A DNA stretch of 64,000 nt from Alkalihalobacillus sp. LMS39 (GTDB lineage: Bacteria > Bacillota > Bacilli > Bacillales > Bacillaceae_F). Numbering within the stretch: position 1 is the stretch's first letter; each line of letters opens with the position of its first letter. The notes beneath the pieces were generated by a model. That model did not search any database, had not been told where the DNA came from, and saw only the letters and a list, made by a program, of their open reading frames with translations. Positions 42,157 to 50,940 of this stretch are shown in pieces. The position numbers and the translations under genes were made by a program. The stretch is taken from NCBI RefSeq assembly GCF_022812285.1, contig NZ_CP093300.1, positions 682,001-746,000 on the forward strand, read 5' to 3'.

Positions 42157-42768
42157 TTATGTAATATTAATAATTTCACCATCACTCATGCAAACTTCTT
42201 TTGTGACCAACCCAGAAATGGGGATTTTCACATGTGATGCAACCACAATAATTTTATTCTGTTTTTTTTCTCTAGTCAAAACATCATAAATAATTTTTAA
42301 GTTTTTGTCATCAATCCCATTGAAAGGTTCATCAAGTAGCAAGATATCTGGATTTTCCATAAAAGCTTGACACATCGCAAGCCTTTGCCTCATACCGAGG
42401 GAGAAAGCCTTAACTTTCTTATCTTTAACATCATATAAATTAAACGTTTTTAGCCATTTGTGAATTTCTTCATTGCCAATGATTTTCTTAATCGAAGCTA
42501 AATATTTCAAATTATAGTATGCTGTTTCATTCTGAAAAAAGTTTGGATTTTCAATAATCACACCAAATCGGGGAGTACCTTCATACGTAACAGTCCCGCT
42601 AGTTGGTCTTATTAATTGACAAATCAAACGTAACAGCATGGTTTTCCCAGACCCGTTATGACCGTGAAGCATAATAAGGTCCCCACTATTTACATCCAAA
42701 TTGATATTTTTTAAAATATCCTGATTCTTAATTCTTTTTGAGACATTGTTTATCTTAATCATGGTCAT
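42157..42768 (-). CDS. ABC ATPase of the secreted-protein cluster
   Basis: A 203-residue ATP-binding protein. Walker A is LHGHNGSGKTMLLRL (about 34-48), signature FSLGMRQRLAM, Walker B DILLLDEPFNGID and switch VASHV. The Q-loop glutamine is replaced (IIENPNFF), as in several bacteriocin-immunity ATPases. It is the last gene of a four-gene ABC-2 type set; its start overlaps the upstream membrane gene by 14 bases. It probably powers export or immunity together with the three membrane proteins. Confidence 0.85.
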   Translation of the reverse strand: MTMIKINNVSKRIKNQDILKNINLDVNSGDLIMLHGHNGSGKTMLLRLICQLIRPTSGTVTYEGTPRFGVIIENPNFFQNETAYYNLKYLASIKKIIGNEEIHKWLKTFNLYDVKDKKVKAFSLGMRQRLAMCQAFMENPDILLLDEPFNGIDDKNLKIIYDVLTREKKQNKIIVVASHVKIPISGLVTKEVCMSDGEIINIT

Positions 42769-43432
42769 TATCTCCTAAATATTCAAAGTTTCTAAGTCGT
42801 AAATACTTTAAAAAAAACAAACCAAAAAGTAAAAATAACTTTGCTGTAATCCAAATAAAAGGGTTTTTAAGTAAATTAATTGTAGCTGGAACAAATAATG
42901 TAAGAGTTTCAATTGAATTTCCAAATAAAATACTAATAGTTGTTACAAAAATTAGGGTCAAATATATAATATTTGGTGGATACTGGTATAGATGTAACAA
43001 AAAGATCATTTCAGCCCAAATTATACAAGTTACTAAAGTTGAAAAAGTTATTAAAAGGAATAGATTTATATTTTCAAACCCTCTCATTTGTGAAAAAATT
43101 AAATCAACAATTAATTTTATACTTAAAATTATTACAATTTTTCTTAGTGTATAAGTTGTTAACTTGAAAATCGATTTTCTAATATTTACTCTGGTTAATA
43201 TGAAATTAAACATATTAAACTGCTCATTTATACATTTATTTATGTAATTTAATAATACGAAGCATAAGGATAGAGTTAATAAAAATCTTATACCTATTAA
43301 ATAACCATATTCTAAATGAAAGGGCACAAGTAAAGATACTAGATTATAAAAAGGCTCAATCCCGTCTATAACAGTTAGGTTAAGTAAAATGAAAAATATA
43401 AAAAAAAATATATAATTTCTTATGTATAACAC
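42755..43432 (-). CDS. Membrane protein of the ABC cluster (component 3)
   Basis: A 225-residue protein with about six helices and no recognised family motif. The frame begins at a GTG only one base after AAGGAG; an ATA seven to eight bases after it would be an unusual alternative. It overlaps the upstream gene by 13 bases and the ATPase by 14 bases, so translation is coupled. Very AT-rich. Confidence 0.7.
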   Translation of the reverse strand: MLYIRNYIFFFIFFILLNLTVIDGIEPFYNLVSLLVPFHLEYGYLIGIRFLLTLSLCFVLLNYINKCINEQFNMFNFILTRVNIRKSIFKLTTYTLRKIVIILSIKLIVDLIFSQMRGFENINLFLLITFSTLVTCIIWAEMIFLLHLYQYPPNIIYLTLIFVTTISILFGNSIETLTLFVPATINLLKNPFIWITAKLFLLFGLFFLKYLRLRNFEYLGDNDHD

Positions 43433-44061
43433 TCCTTTTTCTTTACAGTTAGAGCTAAGCTTATTAAGCTTGTTATCAAAATAAATACTATATAAATCAT
43501 TGATGCGTAATAGTATATTTCATAAAATACATCATCATCGCTTATAAAAAGAAATCCAAAAGCAAAACCGGAAACTGAAAAAGAAAAATTAGTAAATATT
43601 ATACAAAATAAACCTAACATTGGTTTGAACGTAAGCAAATAAATCGCATGATATAGCAAGAAACAAGCTAATATAAAAATGAATAACTGGATAAAAAGAA
43701 GTAGAATTAAGATAGAAACATCAAAATGTAGCCTAAGTATAACCGCTCCACTTATAAAGGAGAAATAAAATACAAATGTTGTCTGTAAACTATTGAATAT
43801 AGATTTTTTTATAATGTACTTTAACAAAGATGGTTTTATTCTAGATAAATACTCTGCTTTTAAATAATTGACATGATGAAATAAAATGATTGGTATTAAA
43901 AGTAGAGTAAAAACATATAAGTATGTTTGGAAATTCCCTAAATAAGCTTCTAAAAAGGAGTTCATACTACTACTTTCAAAAAGTAAGAAATCATAGGCTA
44001 AGTAAACTGCTAAAACGAATATAAACAAATAGACAGCCATTAGTCCAAACTTTCTACTCAT
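43420..44061 (-). CDS. Membrane protein of the ABC cluster (component 2)
   Basis: A 213-residue protein with six predicted helices (GLMAVYLFIFVLAVYLAYDF at the start). The start MSRKFG follows GGAGGAC and overlaps the stop of the upstream gene (ATGA). The length and helix pattern are those of ABC-2 permeases of bacteriocin-immunity type. No close family recognised. Confidence 0.7.
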   Translation of the reverse strand: MSRKFGLMAVYLFIFVLAVYLAYDFLLFESSSMNSFLEAYLGNFQTYLYVFTLLLIPIILFHHVNYLKAEYLSRIKPSLLKYIIKKSIFNSLQTTFVFYFSFISGAVILRLHFDVSILILLLFIQLFIFILACFLLYHAIYLLTFKPMLGLFCIIFTNFSFSVSGFAFGFLFISDDDVFYEIYYYASMIYIVFILITSLISLALTVKKKECYT

Positions 44062-44930
44062 AAATAGTCCTCCGACCATTTCTTAATGTGAATTGGATAG
44101 ATTAGTAAAAATAAAACGAATGCAGTTAGCACCATAACAGAAAGCTTAAAAAAGTTCGATAGTGTAATATATGGATTATATATAAACCCTAAAGCTCCAA
44201 TTAGTCCTTCTATTGAAAAATGCATGAAAAAAGGTGCTGTTATTGGAAAGGTATTCCCAATAATGGTGCCTGCTAACACAGGTAAAATCACAAACAAAGT
44301 AAAAGGTAATATCTGCAGTATATATTTCCTTTTAATCCATATATTACATACTGCACAAAAAGCATTAAAGGTTATTACTATTAATGATAACCATATCCAT
44401 TGTAAGAAGTTGACTAATAATATACTTAGTAAACCAAAGTGTTGATCAGCAATTTCAAATGGAGTCGTTGGAATGCCTCCAAAAACCATTGCAAGAATGA
44501 ATGTTAAAGTAACAAATATAAAGAGAACGCTCGTAATATATAGAGATTGGGCAATTAAAATATCATTAAATCTTGATTTGTAAGTTGATCTAGTCATGAC
44601 TAAATCTCCAAATCTACTTTCTCTTTCTACATTCAAACGTGGCGTAAAAGAGATACCAATCCATGATATTAATACAATGATTAGAACGACATCAACTCCG
44701 AACGAGTTAAACCATAAATTATATAAAAACATATAACCATTATAATTTTCAACTAACTTTGTAACGGCTTCTGTGTTAACATTTTGATTTGGGTCATTTA
44801 GTTGGTTAACAAACTCAAGTTTTTCATTTAAATAAATAGTATATCCAATGCAACTCAAGATAAGTAAGAGCAACAGTATAAATAAGGTCGTTTTAGAAAA
44901 AAAGTATCGTTTGTATTCTAGCTTTATCAT
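44058..44930 (-). CDS. ABC-2 type permease of the cluster (component 1)
   Basis: A 290-residue permease: N-terminal helix (TTLFILLLLLILSCIGYTI), outer loop (EKLEFVNQLNDPNQNVNTEA), the segment RLNVERESRFGDLVMTRSTY after the second helix, and five more helices. This plan is that of YydJ/lantibiotic-type ABC permeases. RBS GAGGGA. It follows the secreted-protein gene, separated by a hairpin. Confidence 0.75.
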   Translation of the reverse strand: MIKLEYKRYFFSKTTLFILLLLLILSCIGYTIYLNEKLEFVNQLNDPNQNVNTEAVTKLVENYNGYMFLYNLWFNSFGVDVVLIIVLISWIGISFTPRLNVERESRFGDLVMTRSTYKSRFNDILIAQSLYITSVLFIFVTLTFILAMVFGGIPTTPFEIADQHFGLLSILLVNFLQWIWLSLIVITFNAFCAVCNIWIKRKYILQILPFTLFVILPVLAGTIIGNTFPITAPFFMHFSIEGLIGALGFIYNPYITLSNFFKLSVMVLTAFVLFLLIYPIHIKKWSEDYL

Positions 44931-44956
44931 TTTTTATCCCTCATTCATCCTAATTA

Positions 44957-44987
44957 GAGAGAGGAATATTAAATTCATTCCTCTCTC
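44957..44987 (-). other. Hairpin between the secreted-protein gene and the ABC genes
   Basis: GAGAGAGGAAT and ATTCCTCTCTC form a perfect 11-bp stem. No T-tract follows on the minus strand, so it is likely a processing or partial-termination site that keeps the first gene's message more abundant. Confidence 0.55.
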
Positions 44988-45031
44988 CATATAACATCAT
45001 TACAACCTATTAGATTGACAATAAAGAAAAA

Positions 45032-45460
45032 CTATCTAGCACTAAATTTATAGCGCATTGTTTGACTATTAGTTGCTTGATTAAACGCTGGTCGTACTTG
45101 AGAACGGCAAGTTTCTCCAGTCTTGACCGTATTCCCAGTACCGATAGCCGTTCCATTGTTAGAAGGAACAGTTATAGAGTTACTTAATGCACTACCACTA
45201 CTATTTGATAAACGAACTAATGGTCGTGATGACATCGTTCGAGCAAGAACATTTACATCCCAACTACCAGATTCCGTAGCCTTTTTGTTGCTCGCAGTTG
45301 ATACACCTGCATTACTCCAACTAGTAGTCCCACCACTATTAACAGTAAACCGAATTTCATTACTCCAAGTCCCACCATTTGAATTTTCTGACGCTGAAAC
45401 TGAAGTTACTGGAATAAGAATTAAACTAGATAATGTAAGTCCTATCAAAAATTTTTTCAT
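45032..45460 (-). CDS. Secreted beta-rich small protein (DUF2712-like?)
   Basis: A 142-residue protein with a signal peptide (about 1-23, ending SVSA) and a Ser/Thr/Asn/Gly-rich domain with regular beta pattern (NEIRFTVNSGGTTSWSNAGV, ARTMSSRPLVRLSN, RPAFNQATNSQTMRYKFSAR) and one cysteine in the mature part. Small exported proteins of this kind (DUF2712) occur in Bacillus beside ABC genes; the assignment is from memory and uncertain. It is the first gene of the cluster, behind GAGGAG. It may be the transported or sensed product of the ABC genes. Confidence 0.7.
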   Translation of the reverse strand: MKKFLIGLTLSSLILIPVTSVSASENSNGGTWSNEIRFTVNSGGTTSWSNAGVSTASNKKATESGSWDVNVLARTMSSRPLVRLSNSSGSALSNSITVPSNNGTAIGTGNTVKTGETCRSQVRPAFNQATNSQTMRYKFSAR

Positions 45461-46144
45461 ATTCTAATCTCCTCTGAAATAAATAGATAATTTTTATTAA
45501 ATTATGTCATAAGTATTTACAGTACATTTCCATTACTTAATAACTTCATCAAGTTATTAAGTGTAAAACCATGTGGCTAACGTTAGCTGACAACGGACAT
45601 CCTTATAACAATATATACCATTTAATTGTATTTTTTGTCAATATATAATAGATTTTTATAAAAAATGTTCAAAATATCCATTGTAAGATAGTGTGTTTGT
45701 AAAGAAAGTTAGACTACTAGACAAATGGAGACTAAAGTTGATAGATAAGAAAACAGACTTTATGATATTGTATAGACGACATCCATCTTATTTTTTGACG
45801 AGTGTATGAGGTGTAAAAGGTGGATCACAAGGAGCATCAGTGAATTTACAATAAAATTCATTTATTTTTATTATTCCAATGATTACAGCCATTGAAATGT
45901 ACTACCTCTGACATATTATTTACCACCTAATGACAAAAAGTGTACCATAGAAGACAAACTGTTTACCAATACATAGATTAACCATTGTATTTCATAGCAC
46001 AACGACACTATGCAAATAATAGCGCAAGGATTGACGATGAAAAATATACAATTTCAGGTAAGCGCTGCTACATCATTCGATCTGCGACCACTACTCAACC
46101 CATGTGGAGTGCGTGGTAAGGATAGATTTTGAGGGAGAAAATAA
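45461..46144. other. AT-rich intergenic region with remnants
   Basis: Contains an 11-bp perfect inverted repeat CTTAATAACTT/AAGTTATTAAG (45536-45561), a candidate operator for the secreted-protein gene, a GCTAACGTTAGC palindrome near 45572, the IS21-like repeats at 45900-45967, and a short frame ending SGKRCYIIRSATTTQPMWSA (about 46018-46119) that looks like the tail of a lost mobile-element gene. Confidence 0.5.
45900..45967. mobile_element. IS21-family terminal repeats (end remnant)
   Basis: Four units beginning TAC(C/T)A or TACTACC at 45900, 45921, 45943 and 45964, spaced 21-22 bp, with GACAAAAAGTG and GACAAACTGTT between them. Multiple TGTACC..GACAAA repeats are typical of IS21-type ends. 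No istA or istB is present. Confidence 0.4.
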
Positions 46145-46627
46145 ATATGGTTGATTTTCGTAAAGGGATTAAATCGGAACAAAAATGGGAATAAAGTCAA
46201 CTTTATCCAAACACTGAATCAGAATATTGAGAAGATATTAATGAAGAAAGCGAATGAAAAGGGAGTAGCGATAATTGAAGGAAAGATTGATGAGTTGAAA
46301 TAGGAGTTAAAGGGATTGTTACAACTTCAACTGAAAGGGCAGATGGATGTCGAAGTGTATCAAGAGGAGCAAACTAGAATTGGGGCAGAATTTGAAGGAC
46401 TACGTGAACAAAAACGTGAGATGGTAAAGGAGCAAGATACAAAGGAGCAATATAAGAAACGAGTGCAAGAGATTATTGAAGTATTCAAGCAGAAGGAAGG
46501 ATTATTAGAACAAATTGATGATGGCATATTTAATGCGTTGGTGGAGAAAATCGAAATTCTCTCACCAACGCATTTTGTATGTGTATTGAAGAGTGAGATG
46601 AGGATGGAGGAGAATATCTTATACTAA
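46145..46627 (+). pseudogene. Large serine recombinase, C-terminal remnant
   Basis: The frame reads FVKGLNRNKNGNKVNFIQTL, NQNIEKILMKKANEKGVAII, EGKIDELK, an amber TAG at 46301-46303, then ELKGLLQLQLKGQMDVEVYQ, EEQTRIGAEFEGLREQKREM, and ends EILSPTHFVCVLKSEMRMEE. This is the coiled-coil and tail of large serine recombinases (resolvase/integrase of phage and conjugative elements). The catalytic and zinc-ribbon domains are gone. It marks a former integration. Confidence 0.75.
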
Positions 46628-46741
46628 TCATGTAAATTCAAAACTAAAAAAATAGGAAGGAGCAGACTACCCTATTTTTATGCTTAAGTATAATAGTAGT
46701 TTAAGAATCTCGTTAATCAGTATAATAATATTTTTTAAAAT

Positions 46742-47605
46742 TTAAAATTGATCTGTTACATCGTACTCGTAATTGATAGTCGCACGAACATTAGTCATCG
46801 TTGATCTAGCTGTCGCTTTGGCATTATATTTAAAATTCCATTTTTGAGCAACATCTAAATTGTCTTGAATAGATATTGTATAACGTCCACTTGTTGCACT
46901 AGTAACCGTAGAGGTATACCAATCATTTATTTTTTGTTCTGACATAACCTTATGAAGGACATTTCCTTGGCTAGGTGTTTGCGTACTAGACGTAGTGATA
47001 GAACGGACTTTTGCAAGCTTTGGAATGGAAGTGTTATTTCTTAAATCCATGGAAATGACAGAAGAGTCCACTCCATTTGGATTTAAATTTGTATTTCCAG
47101 GATTTGTAGCTGTACCAGAAAAATTGAATGTTCCACTTCCTGTTTTAATGCGATCTAGAATAGATACAGTAAAATACATATCCCCTGTGTAACTTCCTCT
47201 ACTAACTTTGATATAAAAAGTTTGAGAGTTTGCAGTTGCATCGGCTTTTCCGTAAATAAAGGGCGTAAGAGAGTTTGGGTTAATTACTGTATCCCCTTCA
47301 CTAATTCTCTGTAGGCTGTTATTAAATATTTCTACTTTCATCCCTTGATATTGATTTTGATACGAACTTCTAACATAAACCTTTTCTCCAGTATTTGCTG
47401 TAAACTTAAAATAGGCGGCATCTTCGTTCTCAGGTAAAATGGTGGTCCCCATATTACTGAATTTCCAATACCCTGCTGAATGGGCTGTTTCAAAACTATT
47501 ATTACCCGTAATGGTGCTAGATGCGGACACTGGTGTAATTAAAGTAAAGACCAAAACTATAAATAAAGCTAATCCTAGTAATTGCTTCATACTTACTTTT
47601 AACAT
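46742..47605 (-). CDS. Secreted protein with PPC-like domain
   Basis: A 287-residue exported protein: signal peptide (about 1-29, ending PVSAS), then a beta-sandwich like the bacterial pre-peptidase C-terminal domain (ENEDAAYFKFTANTGEKVYV ... TFYIKVSRGSYTGDMYFTVS, about 55-150), then an Asn/Thr/Ser-rich region and ATINYEYDVTDQF at the end. No protease domain. AAAGGAGG is six bases before the ATG. Function unknown; its style resembles the secreted protein at 45032. Confidence 0.7.
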   Translation of the reverse strand: MLKVSMKQLLGLALFIVLVFTLITPVSASSTITGNNSFETAHSAGYWKFSNMGTTILPENEDAAYFKFTANTGEKVYVRSSYQNQYQGMKVEIFNNSLQRISEGDTVINPNSLTPFIYGKADATANSQTFYIKVSRGSYTGDMYFTVSILDRIKTGSGTFNFSGTATNPGNTNLNPNGVDSSVISMDLRNNTSIPKLAKVRSITTSSTQTPSQGNVLHKVMSEQKINDWYTSTVTSATSGRYTISIQDNLDVAQKWNFKYNAKATARSTMTNVRATINYEYDVTDQF

Positions 47606-47786
47606 ATTATTCCTCCTTTTGTAGTTTTATCAACTATATTTACATATAATAACTTTATTGTAAAGTTATTAATTTTCAACAATGATATGTAAAATATAGT
47701 TCGTAATCCCTATTATTCTCTTATTTATATATACCGATATAAGTTAAAATATGGAACTATTAGTAAAAGTAAAAGGAGAAGATCGT

Positions 47787-48806
47787 ATGAATATAAGTTC
47801 GAACTACACATCATTTACTCCAACGTATTCCACTACTAGATCAACAATACAAACAGAAAAAAGTTCCGATTCATCCAAAAACGAAACCGTCATCCAAAGT
47901 AGAAACAACTATGAAAGTGAATCAGATAGAAGAAGAAAGCTATTAGATGATCATTATCGAAAGGTCAATGAACAAAATAAGAGATTTAAATATCCTTACA
48001 TTCACATTTCTGATAAATATAGCAATCCGAGTTCTCCCTATTTTCGACACGACATGACTGAAGTTGAGAGGAAAAATGCTCTTAGTCACGAGATGTCTTG
48101 GTTAAAAAATGGATATGCAACTTCTTATAGCTTTCCAGATGCCATATTTCGTGATGTCCCGCCTATTCATGGTGGGGTAGAAGTAGCAGAACAAAAAGCG
48201 TTTAATCGTCAAAAGGTCAATGAACAGTTTAAACAGCTTATGGCTAAGTTTCAAATTACAATTCCTAAAGATACAAAACTAATCTTTACAATAGATCCGA
48301 ATACTCACAAACTGTCGGTGAGTGGGACAGATGATTCAGAGCTTACTAGATTGATAGAAGAAGCACTAAATTCAGAGAATAATGCGAAGGAGTTGTTTGC
48401 CCATATTATCCGAAGTCGTTCGCATGACAATACTCAATTTACGCCTGAAAAATATGATAAATATAATCTCGTTCGGGTAATCAAAAATGTGACGGGTTAT
48501 AACTTGAAGGATTTAGCTGTTGTAGATGGAAAGTTTGTGACCGAAGATGGAACGGACATTTTCGACATTTATAAAAGCAATCTCCGTAAAAATCCGTATG
48601 TATCGGCACAAGATCATGGCATGCTGACAGCCCATTACGGGGAACAGCTATATGCCCTTGCAAAAAACGGATTTGATTCAGTACCTGATCTAGTGTTGTC
48701 TATTGGTTATGAAAACGAATCTCTCCATGATATAGGGCAAAGAGAAAGCTATGGAACAGGTAGAACGGATTGGCTTGATGAATGGAAAAAACGGGTTTCA
48801 CAGTAA
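47787..48806 (+). CDS. DUF4885-type protein
   Basis: A 339-residue protein without signal peptide or membrane helix. The N-terminus is Ser/Thr-rich, a charged helical region follows (RRRKLLDDHYRKVNEQNKRF), and the rest is globular (PKDTKLIFTIDPNTHKLSVS). It resembles DUF4885 proteins known from the Bacillus cereus group, of unknown role. ATG 47787 follows AAAGGAGAAG. Confidence 0.65.
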   Translation: MNISSNYTSFTPTYSTTRSTIQTEKSSDSSKNETVIQSRNNYESESDRRRKLLDDHYRKVNEQNKRFKYPYIHISDKYSNPSSPYFRHDMTEVERKNALSHEMSWLKNGYATSYSFPDAIFRDVPPIHGGVEVAEQKAFNRQKVNEQFKQLMAKFQITIPKDTKLIFTIDPNTHKLSVSGTDDSELTRLIEEALNSENNAKELFAHIIRSRSHDNTQFTPEKYDKYNLVRVIKNVTGYNLKDLAVVDGKFVTEDGTDIFDIYKSNLRKNPYVSAQDHGMLTAHYGEQLYALAKNGFDSVPDLVLSIGYENESLHDIGQRESYGTGRTDWLDEWKKRVSQ

Positions 48807-49253
48807 ATGAGGAAAGGTTTAGACAAGATTTTATATTTCTTTCGCCGACTCAACACATGTTCAGTGCTGTTCACTACTAACTTATGAAGGAAAAGAAATG
48901 ATGGAATAGTGAGTTAAGAGCCTACCTATTGGTAAGGCTCTTTTTGTATATAATTTTTACACATTCAGTAATTGTTAAATTGAAATTTTCTCTCACTTTT
49001 CTATATTAGATAAAGAAACTTTATGAAAATTAATTTATGCTTATTGGATAGATTTTCAATAACCCAAAAACGAACTTGATCTTGAACATTAGAAAAGCTT
49101 AAGTGAATAATGATATTCATACCCATGTTACGAATACTATTAAACCGAACTTTTTGTGAGCTATTAATTAGTTGCAAAAAAAATAAAAAAACTTGAGCCA
49201 AATAGCAATCAACATTGTCTAATGAGTGAAAGACTAAAAATAGAGAGGAGTGT
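48807..49253. other. Intergenic region before the second ECF operon
   Basis: A terminator (48917-48945) belongs to the gene upstream. The rest is AT-rich without a credible gene; the promoter of the sigma gene should lie in the last 60 bases (TGAGCC-N16-TTGTCT near 49193-49220 is a weak ECF-like candidate). Confidence 0.45.
48917..48945 (+). terminator. Terminator of the DUF4885 gene
   Basis: AGAGCCTACC pairs with GGTAAGGCTCT (one bulged A), followed by TTTTT. Confidence 0.85.
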
Positions 49254-49778
49254 ATGGCGATTATTAGATTAGTTAAAAAAGCTCAAAAAGGTGATGATAA
49301 AGCCTTTATAAAACTTTTTCAAAGATACGAAGAAGATATTTACCGTATGGCTTATGTATATGTCAAAAATGAAAGTGATGCTTTAGACGTGGTTCAAGAG
49401 GTAGCGTATCGTTCATTCAAAAATATAGAAACATTGAAAAATCCAGAATATTTCAAAACGTGGTTAATTAAAATCACTATCACGTATTCCATTGATTTAG
49501 TTAGAAGGAATAATAAAGTAGTACAACTTAAGCCAGAGTATGATGTGTATACTGGCTCGATTGATGAAGATATTCCACTCTCTATTACACTTCAACAATT
49601 GATAGAACAGTTAAATGAAGAGGAAAAAAGTATTGTCTTGTTAAAGTTTTATGAGGGCTATTCATTTAAAGAAATAGCAGAATTAATAGATATTCCTTTA
49701 GGAACAGCAAAATCAATATTATATCGAGCGTTAAGTAAACTTAGAAAACAATTTAAAGGGGTTGATGTTGGTGAGTGA
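49254..49778 (+). CDS. ECF-type sigma factor (second module)
   Basis: A 174-residue sigma-70 family protein with region 2 (IYRMAYVYVKNESDALDVVQ) and region 4 (SFKEIAELIDIPLGTAKSIL) only. It is related in layout and sequence to the sigma at 29923, but differs enough to be a separate family member. Its stop overlaps the next gene by eight bases. RBS AGAGGAG. Confidence 0.9.
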   Translation: MAIIRLVKKAQKGDDKAFIKLFQRYEEDIYRMAYVYVKNESDALDVVQEVAYRSFKNIETLKNPEYFKTWLIKITITYSIDLVRRNNKVVQLKPEYDVYTGSIDEDIPLSITLQQLIEQLNEEEKSIVLLKFYEGYSFKEIAELIDIPLGTAKSILYRALSKLRKQFKGVDVGE

Positions 49779-50499
49779 TATTAAACGTGAATTAGAAAAA
49801 ATAGAAATACCTAAAAAATTAGCAGAAAGAACAAAGATGGGTGTAAGAAAAGCAAAGTATGAACGAAAAAGCAAAATAAAGCGTCCCGTACTCGCAGCTG
49901 CCATCATTGCCACGTTAAGTGTAAGTATCTTTGTCACCCCGCCTGGTCAAGCGATGATTGATGGATTATTTCAGGTAACGAAATTTGAAAAAAGAAAAAA
50001 CATAGAAGAGATGTCTATTGGTTATGGTTTTGAAAACAATGGTGTTTTTGAGGAAATAAGTTTTAATTCCTTAAAAGAGGCAGAAAATATGTTTAATGTT
50101 AAAGTACCTTTCCCAAGCCTTTTCCTAACAGAAGAAAAGAATAAAGAGTTTGTGGAATATACTGTAGGTACAAATGAGCAAGGAGAGTTCACGAATCTAT
50201 ATTATGTTTCTGGAACACCTGAAAGGAATTATTCAGTATTAGCTACTAATAATATTGAGGCTAACCCACATTTTTCAGGAGAAACAACGGATGGTACTGG
50301 AATCGAGAAGGACTTGATCATTAACGGGGATTCAGTAAAGCTATTCGGGATTAACGAGATCGATGGTTACATCATTTATATAGAAAAAGACAGTTGGAAG
50401 CTGGTTGTAACTTGTTTTGATAGAGGTAGTAGCTTAGAAGGATTGTCAGATGTAAAAGAAGAAGAAATCATCAAAATTGCTGAAAGCATTAAATGGTGA
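49771..50499 (+). CDS. Membrane-anchored anti-sigma-like protein (DUF4367-type end)
   Basis: A 242-residue protein: short basic cytosolic part (about 1-34), one helix (VLAAAIIATLSVSIFVTPPG), and an outer domain ending LVVTCFDRGSSLEGLSDVKE..IIKIAESIKW, like the DUF4367/lipoprotein-type domain of anti-sigma proteins. Overlap with the sigma gene supports an anti-sigma role. GTG 49771 and TTG 49768 are both possible starts after AAAGGGG. Confidence 0.75.
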   Translation: MSDIKRELEKIEIPKKLAERTKMGVRKAKYERKSKIKRPVLAAAIIATLSVSIFVTPPGQAMIDGLFQVTKFEKRKNIEEMSIGYGFENNGVFEEISFNSLKEAENMFNVKVPFPSLFLTEEKNKEFVEYTVGTNEQGEFTNLYYVSGTPERNYSVLATNNIEANPHFSGETTDGTGIEKDLIINGDSVKLFGINEIDGYIIYIEKDSWKLVVTCFDRGSSLEGLSDVKEEEIIKIAESIKW

Positions 50500-50580
50500 A
50501 GTTTTTCTCGCCGCTTTTAATTGGAAGTCGTCTTAAAAATAATAAATTATGTTAGTGCGAATAAGATGATAAAATTCTAC

Positions 50581-50622
50581 AATAAAGCTTAGAGAATACA
50601 TGCTTTCTAAGCTTTATTTATG
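50581..50622 (+). terminator. Terminator of the second ECF operon
   Basis: AATAAAGCTTAGA pairs with TCTAAGCTTTATT, a 13-bp stem, followed by TATG. Confidence 0.7.
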
Positions 50623-50940
50623 TTTGAACATATATTTTTTTAAAAGGCTAGTATTTAATAATAGTGAGTTTGATATATTAAATTATACACATTATTGCAT
50701 CTAATAATGGGAGAGAAGACATTTGTAACTGCTAAACAAGATAAAGTATTTTTTGCTCGGTAATTTGGAACATTTTTTTATTTATAAACGAGCCTTTTAC
50801 ACGGAGAGGCGCATGGTAGTCTAAATCGATTTGGCTAACCCTTGTTTGGTCTGTTTTTTTAGAAAAGCATGCGCACAGAGAATCCGTGTCAAACGACATG
50901 AGTTATGAATGTATTTCCAATAATATATAGAATGCCTTTT
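50623..50940. other. Intergenic region, nothing firm seen
   Basis: Mostly AT-rich. The stretch 50788-50905 is more GC-rich than its surroundings and may be a decayed remnant. No gene or known repeat was identified. Confidence 0.4.

Noticed and set aside
45123-45467. 114-codon frame opposite the small secreted protein
   Set aside because: No ribosome site; the minus strand has a signal peptide, ribosome site and normal composition.
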